A stretch of DNA of 17,337 nt, from assembly GCA_040226215.1 (NCBI GenBank), contig JAVKFF010000241.1, positions 1 to 17,337 of the forward strand. Reading direction: 5' to 3'. The position numbers and the translations under genes are program-made. The notes beneath the pieces are model-generated. The model saw nothing but the letters and a program-made list of their open reading frames with translations. It had not been told where the DNA came from and did not search any database. This document shows positions 1 through 6,526 of the stretch, piece after piece (the stretch's first letter is position 1; each line of letters starts with the position of its first letter). The DNA is from JAVKFF01 sp040226215. Its GTDB lineage: Bacteria; Pseudomonadota; Alphaproteobacteria; DSM-16000; Inquilinaceae.

Positions 1-766
1 CGGCAACCACGCCCAGGGCGTCGCCCACGCGGCCCAGCTGCACGGCATCCCGGCGACCATCGTCATGCCGACGGATGCCCCGGCCATCAAGAAGGCCAAC
101 ACAAGGGCCTATGGCGCGACGGTGGTCGAGTACGACCGCTACACCCAATCGCGCGAGGAGATCGCCGACGCGCTGGTGCGGGAGAGCGGCGCGCACCTGA
201 TCCGCCCCTATGACGATGTGCGCATCATCGCCGGCCAGGGCACGGTCGGACTGGAGATCGGCCAAGACTGCGCGGACCGCGGCATCGTGCCGGACCTGCT
301 GCTGTGCAACGCCAGCGGTGGCGGTCTGATCGCCGGCACCGCGATCGCGACCCGCCATGCCTGGCCAACGCTGCCCATCTGGGCGGTCGAGCCCGCGGGC
401 TTCGACGACATGGCGCGCTCTCTGGCGAGTGGCCGGCGCGAGCGCGTCGAGCCCGGCGCCCGCTCGATCTGCGATGCCCTGCTGCAGGTGATCCCGGGGG
501 AGATCACCTTCCCGATCAACCGGAAGCTCCTCGCCGGCGGGCTCGCCATCAGCGACGACGAGGCGCTCGGCGCCATGGCGACGGCGTTCGAGTTCTTCAA
601 GCTGGTGGTGGAGCCGGGCGGTGCGGCCGCCCTCGCCGCGGCGCTGAGCGGACGCATCGAGATCGCCGGCCGTACCGTGGTCGTGATCGCCTCGGGCGGC
701 AATGTAGACCCGGCGGTCTTCATCCGCGCCCTGTCGGGCGATAAGAGGGCGGACGCCGTCAGCTGA
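1..766 (+). CDS. Threonine/serine dehydratase, PLP-dependent (5' end outside window)
   Basis: This is the C-terminal ~254 residues of a fold-type II PLP enzyme. The reading frame is open from base 2, and the start and the catalytic lysine lie upstream of the window. The first visible residues are GNHAQGVA, the end of the SSGNHAQG substrate-binding motif found near residue 75-80 in this family. A glycine-rich phosphate-binding loop (SGGGLIAG) follows, and the C-terminal SGGNVD segment sits near the cofactor ring. About 254 visible residues plus ~77 missing ones give the usual ~330 residues of a catabolic threonine/serine dehydratase. No ACT regulatory domain follows, which argues against a biosynthetic IlvA of the long type. 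The expected reaction is deamination of L-threonine or L-serine to a 2-oxoacid and ammonia. Serine racemase or hydroxyaspartate ammonia-lyase cannot be excluded from the motifs. The gene is convergent with the bactofilin gene. Confidence 0.88.
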   Translation, partial: GNHAQGVAHAAQLHGIPATIVMPTDAPAIKKANTRAYGATVVEYDRYTQSREEIADALVRESGAHLIRPYDDVRIIAGQGTVGLEIGQDCADRGIVPDLLLCNASGGGLIAGTAIATRHAWPTLPIWAVEPAGFDDMARSLASGRRERVEPGARSICDALLQVIPGEITFPINRKLLAGGLAISDDEALGAMATAFEFFKLVVEPGGAAALAAALSGRIEIAGRTVVVIASGGNVDPAVFIRALSGDKRADAVS

Positions 767-820
767 GCGGCGCGCCGGCCTAGCCTGAGCGCGCGGACGG
801 ACTCCCGCCCGCGCCGCGCC

Positions 821-842
821 AGGAGGCCCGGAAGGGCCGCCT
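821..842. terminator. Stem-loop between convergent genes, possible bidirectional terminator
   Basis: An inverted repeat has arms AGGaGGCCC and GGGCCgCCT around a GGAA loop, with one mismatch. It sits in the 102-bp gap between the convergent dehydratase and bactofilin genes. There is no T-run on either side, so it is at best a weak intrinsic terminator. The position is the main argument. Confidence 0.3.
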
Positions 843-868
843 CGGAAGGGTCGGTTCGACGAGTTGCG

Positions 869-1486
869 CTAGGACGCGTTCTCGACCGGTGCGGCGCCGC
901 CGCCCAGCGCCGAGGATGCACTCGACGAGGAAGGCCCGCCGGACGAGGAGGCGGCACTGGACGCCGAGGTCGAGGCGCCGTTCGACTTCGCCTCGCCACC
1001 GCCGATCACCGCCATCTTCTGCTTCAGGTCCTCTGACTCCTTGCGGTCGAGGCGCTTCACCAGCCCCTCAATGAAGGCACCCCGGGCCACTTCCAGGCTG
1101 TCGTGCAGGATGTCGCCGCGCACTTCCGCGGTCTCCAGCAGCGAGACGTCCTTCGAGCGAACGCGCCCGTTGACCTTGCCCCAGATGCGCACGGCGTCGG
1201 CAATCACCTCGCCATTGACCACCGCCGATTTGCCGATCGTCAAATTGTTGGAATAGACGTCGCCGTCGATGACGCCGTCGATCTGCACGTCGCCCTCGGT
1301 TTTCAGGTCGCCGGAGACCCGCATGTCGACGCTGATGATCGAGGGCGGGCTGTCGGCATGGACAGCTCGCGGCTGGGACCGGCTCTCCGCCGGCTGGCCA
1401 CTCGTCGAGGACGAACTGCCGCTCGGCGTCGAGGAGGAGCCGGACGAGGCGGGGGATTTAGAACTGCTCTGCGACTTCGAGAACAT
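869..1486 (-). CDS. Bactofilin (polymer-forming cytoskeletal protein)
   Basis: This is a 205-residue bactofilin. The core (about residues 50-147) shows the repeating beta-helix pattern of DUF583: ISVDMRVSGDLKTEGDVQID, then GVIDGDV, NGEVIADAV, GKVNGRV and AEVRGDI, with small and hydrophobic residues alternating every 17-18 positions. It is flanked by disordered tails: a Ser/Pro-rich N-terminus (1-48) and a Ser/Gly/Ala-rich C-terminus. The first residues, MFSK, resemble the short N-terminal membrane-targeting motif described for alphaproteobacterial bactofilins. Such proteins polymerise without nucleotide into membrane-associated filaments that localise cell-wall enzymes. The start overlaps the end of the M23 peptidase gene by 29 bp, so the two are co-transcribed and probably translationally coupled. 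A short AGGA lies 5 nt before the ATG. Confidence 0.93.
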   Translation of the reverse strand: MFSKSQSSSKSPASSGSSSTPSGSSSSTSGQPAESRSQPRAVHADSPPSIISVDMRVSGDLKTEGDVQIDGVIDGDVYSNNLTIGKSAVVNGEVIADAVRIWGKVNGRVRSKDVSLLETAEVRGDILHDSLEVARGAFIEGLVKRLDRKESEDLKQKMAVIGGGEAKSNGASTSASSAASSSGGPSSSSASSALGGGAAPVENAS

Positions 1487-3074
1487 GCTGTCCTGCCAGG
1501 ATGAAGTTCATGGGGTTTTGGGGCGTTCCGTTGTCCAGAATCTCGTAGTGGAGATGCGCGCCGGTGCTACGGCCGGTGCTACCCATCAACGCGATGCGCT
1601 GAAGATAATCAACCGTCTCGCCCTGCTCCACCAATATTTCCTGAAGGTGAGCATAGCGTGTGACCAGACCGTGGCCGTGATCGATTTCGATCACATTGCC
1701 GTAGCCGTTGCGGCGGCCGGCGAAGGCCACGGTTCCCGGTGCCGTGTTGTGGATGGGAATGCCGTAGGTCCCGGCGAAGTCAATGCCTTCGTGCATCGCC
1801 GAACGGCCGGTGAAGGGGTCGCGGCGCGGGCCGAAATTGCTCGTCAGCCGATGGTCGTCCAGAACCGGGTAGCCGATCGGCATCTCGCCGGCGAGCCGCC
1901 ACAGCAGCCCCGCCCGATCGGTGAGGTTGATGGTCTCCACCGCGTCGATCCAGCCCGGGCGGCCGGCGATCGCCTCGTCGATCAGCGGGATCAGCGGCCC
2001 GCCGGCGCCCTCGAAGCTGCTCGCCGTCGACGTCGCCTCGTCAAGCAGCGCCTCGATGTCGAGGCCGGTGACGGCGAGGCTCGACTCCAGACCGCGAAGA
2101 TGGTTCTCGGTCGAGTCCCTGAGGCGGGCGAAGACCTGTTCCTGGTAGCTGCGCAGCGAGGCAAGCTCGTTCTCCAGCCGGCCGATGCTGCCGGTCAGCA
2201 GACCCAAGCGGTCAAGCGCCTGGTCGCGCTGGGTGGCGGCATCGACACTGGCGACCACCGCATCGCGCAACAGCGTGGCCAGGGTCGTGCCGTGTTCGCG
2301 CTCGATGTCGAAGCGGCGGCTCAGCGAGGCGAGCTCAACCGTCAGACCGTCGCGTTCCGCCTCCAGGGCGGCGACCGAGGCATAGGCGGCCTCGACCGCG
2401 CCGGACAGCTCGCGCACATTGTCCGCCAGGGCACCGACCCGATCCTCGGAATCCACCAGCTGGGCGTTGAGCTGGGAGACCGACAGACGCAGGCGCTGCG
2501 CATCGTCGACCGCCTCGTTGCGGTCCTGCTCCAGCGACGCCATGGTCGCCTGGATTGTCGACAGCTCCTCCAGCCGGCGGTCGATCTCCACCAGCGCCTC
2601 GTCGCGCTGGTCCGCCAGCAGATCGCGCTCCTCGACCAGCGTCGCGTTGCGCGATCGGAGGTCGGCGGCGGCCAGGTCCATCTCCTCCACGGTGGCCGAC
2701 AGCTCGTCGACCCGGTCCTCGAGCTCCGCGGTGCGCACCAGCATGCGCTCGGTCATCCCGTCCTGGCGGGCGAGCTGCGAGGCCTGCGCGAAGGCATCCT
2801 GGGAGCGCCGCGACATGTCGGCGATCAGCGTGGCATAGCCGATCTCCAGATCGTCGATCTGGCCGGCCTGGTCTGAAACCCTGAAGGTGGCGATGGTGAA
2901 GGCGGTGCTGGCGGCGACCGCCCAGACCGTGACGCCGGTGGCGATGCCGGCGAGGACGAGCTGGTGGCGCCGGCGGAAGAAGAACTGGCTGGTGCCCTGC
3001 TCGGAACGGATCAGCAGCTGCCGATCACGGAAAACGCGATTGAATATGTCGGTGAACGCCGCCCGTACCGACAT
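1458..3074 (-). CDS. Membrane-anchored coiled-coil M23 metallopeptidase (LmdC-like)
   Basis: This 538-residue bitopic protein has a basic cytoplasmic N-terminus (1-37) and one membrane helix (about 38-63). A long, heptad-rich periplasmic coiled coil rich in Glu, Leu and Arg follows (about 70-340), and a C-terminal LytM/M23 domain completes it (about 400-530). The zinc and catalytic residues are present: H428 and D432 in HEGIDF, H476 in YAHL, and H507/H509 in HLHYE. An active peptidoglycan endopeptidase is therefore expected, unlike the degenerate LytM factors EnvC and NlpD. In Hyphomonas and Rhodomicrobium, an M23 enzyme of this architecture (LmdC) works with the bactofilin BacA; the adjacent, overlapping bactofilin gene here fits that pair. 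The start is supported by GGAGG at 3083-3087, 8 nt before the ATG. By family precedent, the cytoplasmic tail would be the bactofilin contact. Confidence 0.92.
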   Translation of the reverse strand: MSVRAAFTDIFNRVFRDRQLLIRSEQGTSQFFFRRRHQLVLAGIATGVTVWAVAASTAFTIATFRVSDQAGQIDDLEIGYATLIADMSRRSQDAFAQASQLARQDGMTERMLVRTAELEDRVDELSATVEEMDLAAADLRSRNATLVEERDLLADQRDEALVEIDRRLEELSTIQATMASLEQDRNEAVDDAQRLRLSVSQLNAQLVDSEDRVGALADNVRELSGAVEAAYASVAALEAERDGLTVELASLSRRFDIEREHGTTLATLLRDAVVASVDAATQRDQALDRLGLLTGSIGRLENELASLRSYQEQVFARLRDSTENHLRGLESSLAVTGLDIEALLDEATSTASSFEGAGGPLIPLIDEAIAGRPGWIDAVETINLTDRAGLLWRLAGEMPIGYPVLDDHRLTSNFGPRRDPFTGRSAMHEGIDFAGTYGIPIHNTAPGTVAFAGRRNGYGNVIEIDHGHGLVTRYAHLQEILVEQGETVDYLQRIALMGSTGRSTGAHLHYEILDNGTPQNPMNFILAGQHVLEVAEQF

Positions 3075-3145
3075 GCGATCTGCCTCCGCCGTGTGCGTGC
3101 CGCGCCTTCCCCCAATCCAGCCCCGATCCGGAGCGATGGTTCCGC

Positions 3146-3174
3146 TAAACCGAACTCTTAACTGCGCCAGTCAA
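3146..3174 (-). promoter_or_regulatory. Candidate promoter of the M23-bactofilin operon
   Basis: On the minus strand, TTGACT (3169-3174) is followed after 17 nt by GGTTTA (3146-3151). The -35 is good and the -10 is poor. Transcription would start near 3139, giving a ~65-nt leader. An imperfect 17-bp palindrome (3158-3174, TTAACTG-CGC-CAGTCAA) overlaps the -35 and could be an operator. Another candidate lies in the AT-rich block further upstream. Confidence 0.28.
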
Positions 3175-3374
3175 CATGAGGGGGAAGCGCGGCTTTTCAT
3201 CGGGCTTGAGTGCCCAATTTCAAGAGTGGAGCGTAAACTAACGGAGGTAGGAGGGATTTGCAAATATTCTTGAGTTTACCGTGAGGCCTTTCGACAGCTC
3301 CCCGCGGCACCACGCGTCCATCGATGAGAACCCGGATTCGCTGCCGACCGGTTGGGCGAGGAATTCTAGAAATT

Positions 3375-3402
3375 ATTATATTTCATATCATTACGCCGTA
3401 AA
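3375..3402 (-). promoter_or_regulatory. Candidate sigma70-like promoter in the AT-rich block (leftward)
   Basis: On the minus strand, TTTACG (3397-3402) lies 16 nt before a perfect TATAAT (3375-3380). It would give a long leader of about 295 nt to the M23 start. AT-rich DNA produces such matches by chance, so this is tentative. Confidence 0.3.
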
Positions 3403-3408
3403 TATAAT
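3381..3408 (+). promoter_or_regulatory. Candidate -10 for the AhpD-like gene (rightward)
   Basis: A perfect TATAAT at 3403-3408 lies on the plus strand about 125 bp before the AhpD-like start. The best -35 at the right distance (TTTCAT, 3381-3386) is poor, so the call rests on the -10 and the AT-rich context. Confidence 0.25.
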
Positions 3409-3532
3409 GTTATACATTGAAAATATCGCAAAGCGGCGGGAAGCCCCTTCGCATGGTCGCGCCGACGCGATAGGCTCCGGCGATCGCGGATCCTGACCGC
3501 CCACAGCCCACTCCCAGTCGCGGAATACCGAC

Positions 3533-4123
3533 ATGGCCCTGATCGACCCCCTTCCGACCGATGCCACGCCCGAACTGGAGGAGGCCTTCGCCTTTTTCAT
3601 GGGACCGCTCGGCTTCGTGCCCAACTCCATGCGGATCATGCAGCGCCGGCCGGCCATGGTGAAGGCGTTCTCCGCGCTCAACGCCGCCGTCATGGCGGGC
3701 GCGGTGGACCCCGGCCTGAAACGGCTGATCGGCCATGTCGCCAGCCGCGTCGCCGGCTGCCAGTACTGCATGGCCCATACCGTGCTGGGGGCCGAGCGCA
3801 AGGGCATCGCCGAGGACAAGCTGCACGCCGTCTGGGTGTACCCCACAAGCCCGCTGTTCAGCGCTGCGGAGCGCGCCGCGCTCGACTTCGCGGCCGCCGC
3901 CGCCAGCGTACCGAACGCCGTCACGCCGGAAATCGCCCAGGCGCTGAAGGCGCACTGGTCGGAGGACGAGATTGTCGAGATCCTCGGCGTCGTCGCCCTT
4001 TTCGGGTTCCTCAACCGCTGGAACGACAGCCTGGCAACGCCGCTGGAGGACGAGGCGGGCCGGCTCGGCGACACCTACCTCGCCGACCACGGCTGGACCA
4101 GGGGCAAGCACGAAGGCGGCTGA
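3533..4123 (+). CDS. Carboxymuconolactone decarboxylase/AhpD-like protein
   Basis: This 196-residue all-helical protein belongs to the CMD/AhpD-like superfamily. The hallmark redox motif is present: C76-x-x-C79 followed by H82 in GCQYCMAHT, within the helix that begins at RLIGHVASRVAG. The later FGFLNRWND segment matches the conserved FxNRxND stretch of peroxidase-related members. The two cysteines and histidine are the catalytic set for alkylhydroperoxidase-type activity, so a peroxide or disulfide reductase role is more likely than true gamma-carboxymuconolactone decarboxylation. Length is normal. No partner such as AhpC is adjacent, although a peroxiredoxin-like gene lies 6 kb away. The ATG has only a weak GCGGAA upstream. 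The gene appears monocistronic. Confidence 0.87.
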   Translation: MALIDPLPTDATPELEEAFAFFMGPLGFVPNSMRIMQRRPAMVKAFSALNAAVMAGAVDPGLKRLIGHVASRVAGCQYCMAHTVLGAERKGIAEDKLHAVWVYPTSPLFSAAERAALDFAAAAASVPNAVTPEIAQALKAHWSEDEIVEILGVVALFGFLNRWNDSLATPLEDEAGRLGDTYLADHGWTRGKHEGG

Positions 4124-4140
4124 GCGCGCGGCTCCGCCAG

Positions 4141-4228
4141 CAGACCTCGCAGGCGGCAGAGCTCACAGGCGGCAGAGCTCACAGGCGGCAGACCTCACAG
4201 GCCGCAGACCTCAGACCCCGCAGAGCGG
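4141..4228. repeat. 16-bp tandem repeat, 5.5 copies
   Basis: Five consecutive 16-bp units start at 4141, 4157, 4173, 4189 and 4205, with a half unit at 4221-4228. The consensus is CAGASCTCACAGGCGG. Units 2 and 3 are identical, and the others differ at one to five positions. The array lies 17 bp after the stop of the AhpD-like gene and runs into the 3' end of the minus-strand lipoprotein gene (unit 5 and the half unit). The period is not a multiple of 3 and the array is short, so slippage-generated DNA is the simplest explanation. Confidence 0.9.
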
Positions 4229-4324
4229 ATAGCCCCGGTCGAAGATCCCGCAGCGGGAGGCGCAGGACGCCAGCGTCAGCGACAGCGCCACCAGCACCAA
4301 TACTGTCCTCGCTCTGCCGGCCAT
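4211..4324 (-). CDS. Small lipoprotein, 37 residues
   Basis: This is a short gene whose product reads as a complete lipoprotein. It has a basic N-terminus (MAGRART), a hydrophobic stretch (VLVLVALSLTLAS) and a lipobox LASC with the modified cysteine at position 21. A short mature tail follows (CASRCGIFDRGYPLCGV) with two further cysteines (C25, C35). The ATG is preceded by a strong ribosome-binding site, AGAGGAG, at 4334-4340 with 9-nt spacing. The signal peptide, lipobox and Shine-Dalgarno together make it credible despite its size. The mature peptide would be only 17 residues, with three cysteines counting the lipidated one. Its function is unknown. It is divergent from the TauE-like gene, and its 3' end overlaps the 16-bp repeat array, so the last codons may have been formed or altered by repeat expansion. 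Confidence 0.62.
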   Translation of the reverse strand: MAGRARTVLVLVALSLTLASCASRCGIFDRGYPLCGV

Positions 4325-4540
4325 TCCCGGTCGCTCCTCTGACGTTTGTCGACGGTCAACTTTGTGACGCGCCGAGGCGACCGGCAATGGGTTTCATCCA
4401 CCGCCTTCATCCGCCCGCGAGCGGGGCATGACACCGTCCCGCGATTGCCGCCTCGGCGATCGCCGCGAATGCCTTAGTCTCCGACGCCCGACCCGCCGCA
4501 TGGCCAACGCCGCGGCGCTTCCCCACCTCGTCCGATCGCG

Positions 4541-5296
4541 ATGTCCGACCCCGTACTTCTCTACACGCTCACCGCCGTCGCCGTGCTCATTGCCGGCATG
4601 TCGAAGGGCGGCTTCGGCGCCGGCGCCGGTTTCGCCGCGACACCCTTGGTCGCCCTCGTCGCCGGCCCGGCGCAGGCGGCGGCGATCATGCTGCCGATCC
4701 TCATCCTGATGGACCAGGTCGGGCTCTACGCCTATTGGCGGCAATGGAACTGGCGTATCGCCCTCACCCTCATGATCACCGCGCTGGTCGGCATCGCGCT
4801 GGGCGCGCTGACCTTCGGGCTGATGGACGAGGCGATCCTGAAGATCCTGATCGGCGGCATAGCGCTCGGCTTCATCGTCTTCCGCTTCATGGGCCAGCGT
4901 CAGGCGCGCGCGCCGCGCGAGCCCGGCGGCTGGCGGGCCTGGCTCTGGGGCTCTGTCACCGGCTTCGTCAGCTTCGCGGTGCATGCCGGCGGTCCGCCGA
5001 CCTCGATCTACCTGATCCCGCTCGGCCTCCAGCGCACCGTCTACCAGGCGACCACGGTGCTGCTCTTCTGGTGGGTCAACCTGGTGAAGCTCATCCCCTA
5101 TTTCATGCTGGGGCTGTTCACGCCGGTGAACCTTGAGCTCTCGGCGATCTTCGCGCCGCTCGCCATCCTCGCCATGTGGCTGGGCATCTGGGCGCACAAG
5201 CGCATCAGCGACAAGCTGTTCTACCGGCTGATCCTGATCTTCCTCGCCGGTGCCGGCGGCAAGCTGGTCTGGGACGGCGTGGCGGCGCTGGTGTGA
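4541..5296 (+). CDS. TauE/SafE family membrane permease
   Basis: This 251-residue integral membrane protein has about 7-8 hydrophobic helices. The two internal repeats of the TauE/SafE (DUF81) family are visible. The first starts with GMSKGGFGAGAGF (19-31) and the second carries VTGFVSFAVHAGGPP (139-153), the paired glycine-rich entry segments of the family. Members export or import small organosulfur or carboxylate anions such as sulfite, sulfoacetate or 2-oxo acids across the inner membrane. The substrate cannot be inferred here, because no sulfur-metabolism gene is nearby. Length is typical. No clear Shine-Dalgarno precedes the ATG. The stop is 29 bp from the convergent thiolase stop. Confidence 0.88.
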   Translation: MSDPVLLYTLTAVAVLIAGMSKGGFGAGAGFAATPLVALVAGPAQAAAIMLPILILMDQVGLYAYWRQWNWRIALTLMITALVGIALGALTFGLMDEAILKILIGGIALGFIVFRFMGQRQARAPREPGGWRAWLWGSVTGFVSFAVHAGGPPTSIYLIPLGLQRTVYQATTVLLFWWVNLVKLIPYFMLGLFTPVNLELSAIFAPLAILAMWLGIWAHKRISDKLFYRLILIFLAGAGGKLVWDGVAALV

Positions 5297-5325
5297 GCGC
5301 CCGCCCGGCACACGCCCGCGTCCTG

Positions 5326-6492
5326 CTACTTGATGCGTTCCAGCACGCTCACATAGTTGGCGACCGAACTGCCGCCCATGTTGAAGACGCCGGCGAGTTC
5401 GGCGCCGGGTATCTGCATGCAGCCGGCGGTGCCGGTCAGCTGCATGGCCGCCAGGGCGTGCATCGACACGCCTGTGGCGCCGATCGGATGGCCTTTGGAC
5501 TTCAGGCCGCCCGAGGGGTTGACCGGCAGGCGCCCGTCCTTCTCGGTCACGCCCTCCTCGATCACCCGGTGCCCCTCGCCCGGCCTGGCCAGCCCCATCG
5601 CCTCGTATTCCATCAGCTCGGCGATGGTGAAGCAGTCATGCGTCTCCACGAAGCTGAGGTCGTCGATCGAGAGGCGGGCGCGCGCCAGCGCGTCCTGCCA
5701 GGCCCGTTCGGCGCCGCCGAACCGGGTGCGGTCGCGCTTGGACAGCGGCAGGAAGTCGTTGACATGCGCGGTGGCCCGGAAGGCGATCGCCTTGTCCGCC
5801 GCCAGACCCGTCTCGATGTCGGCGATCACCAGCGCCGCCGCCCCGTCGGAGACCAGCGAGCAGTCGGTGCGCCGCAGCGGCTGGGCCACATAGGGGTTCT
5901 TGTCGGAGACGGTGTTGCAGAACTCGAAGCCCAGATCCTTGCGCAGCTGCGCGTAGGGATTGTCGACCCCGTTCCTGTGGTTCTTGGCGGCGATGCGGGC
6001 GAGCGCCTCGGACTGGTCGCCATGGCGCTGGAAATAGGCCTTGGCGATCTCGCCGAAGACACCGGCGAAGCCGCCCTCGATGGCGCCTTCCTCCTCGACA
6101 TAGGAGGCGGTCAGCAGGATCTCGCCGATCTCCGTGCCGGAGCGCGCGGTCATCTTCTCCGCGCCGACCACCAGAGCCACGCGGCCGCGCCCCGCCTCGA
6201 TCCAGTCGATGGCGCCGTGCAGGGCGGCGGAACCCGTGGCGCAGGCGTTCTCGATCCGCGTCGCCGGCTTGTAGCGCAGCTCCGGGATCTCCTGCAGCGG
6301 CAGGGAGGAGGGGAAATCCTGGCGCGAGAAGCCGTTGTTGTAGAGGCCGACGAAGACGCCGTCGATATCGTCCCCGGTCATGCCGGCATCGGCCAGCGCC
6401 TCGCGCGAGACCCGGCGGATCAGCGTCTCGACCGTCTCGTCCTCATGGCGGCCGAAGGGCGTGTGCGCCCAGCCGATGATGCAGGTAGCCAT
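5326..6492 (-). CDS. SCP2-type thiolase (acetyl-CoA acetyltransferase family)
   Basis: This 388-residue thiolase-fold enzyme carries the nucleophilic cysteine C84 in ENACATGSAAL. HDCF (285-288) stands where degradative thiolases have NEAF, followed by GHP (H335) in KSKGHPIGATG. The C-terminus has NMGGSSV instead of the usual CxG cysteine. This combination marks the SCP2/SCPx-type thiolases, in which C287 of HDCF supplies the second catalytic cysteine. The expected activity is thiolytic cleavage of a 3-oxoacyl-CoA, often with a branched or bulky chain. The start at 6492 (MATCIIGWAHTPFG) is chosen because the domain begins there; an upstream in-frame extension would run into the PCC-domain gene. 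It is the last gene of the ligase-PCC-thiolase operon, 34 nt after the PCC gene stop. Confidence 0.9.
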   Translation of the reverse strand: MATCIIGWAHTPFGRHEDETVETLIRRVSREALADAGMTGDDIDGVFVGLYNNGFSRQDFPSSLPLQEIPELRYKPATRIENACATGSAALHGAIDWIEAGRGRVALVVGAEKMTARSGTEIGEILLTASYVEEEGAIEGGFAGVFGEIAKAYFQRHGDQSEALARIAAKNHRNGVDNPYAQLRKDLGFEFCNTVSDKNPYVAQPLRRTDCSLVSDGAAALVIADIETGLAADKAIAFRATAHVNDFLPLSKRDRTRFGGAERAWQDALARARLSIDDLSFVETHDCFTIAELMEYEAMGLARPGEGHRVIEEGVTEKDGRLPVNPSGGLKSKGHPIGATGVSMHALAAMQLTGTAGCMQIPGAELAGVFNMGGSSVANYVSVLERIK

Positions 6493-6526
6493 GGATCCGC
6501 TTCCCTTTCCAATCAGTCCCCGGGGC

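Larger units (their letters stand above)
3075..3532. other. 458-bp divergent intergenic region with an AT-rich block
   Basis: This gap separates the leftward M23 gene from the rightward AhpD-like gene. I see no convincing gene in it. Its main feature is a run of about 65 bp (3361-3425) that is mostly A and T, in sharp contrast to the GC-rich surroundings. A 7-bp inverted repeat (GTAAACT at 3233-3239, AGTTTAC at 3273-3279) encloses a purine-rich stretch with GGAGG and GGAGGG at 3243-3256. No start codon with a usable frame follows that stretch. The region most likely holds promoters for both flanking genes. Confidence 0.5.

Noticed and set aside
1269..2876. Long plus-strand open frame of 535 codons opposite the M23 gene
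   Set aside because: It is antisense to a protein with clear family motifs and its own ribosome-binding site. The product is low-complexity (Gln, Arg, Val, Ala rich), as expected of an antisense GC-rich frame.
3158..3174. CtrA binding site
   Set aside because: Only one TTAA is present and the second half is TCAA at 9-nt spacing, not TTAA at 7.
3233..3279. Stem formed by GTAAACT/AGTTTAC as a riboswitch or terminator
   Set aside because: The arms are 7 bp around a 33-nt loop, with no T-run and no recognisable riboswitch core.
3281..3496. 71-codon plus-strand frame across the AT-rich block
   Set aside because: It starts at GTG without a usable ribosome-binding site, has no recognisable features, and its composition changes abruptly at the AT-rich stretch. 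It is more likely intergenic DNA.
4141..4228. CRISPR array or rRNA/sRNA-like repeat
   Set aside because: The units are contiguous 16-mers without spacers.
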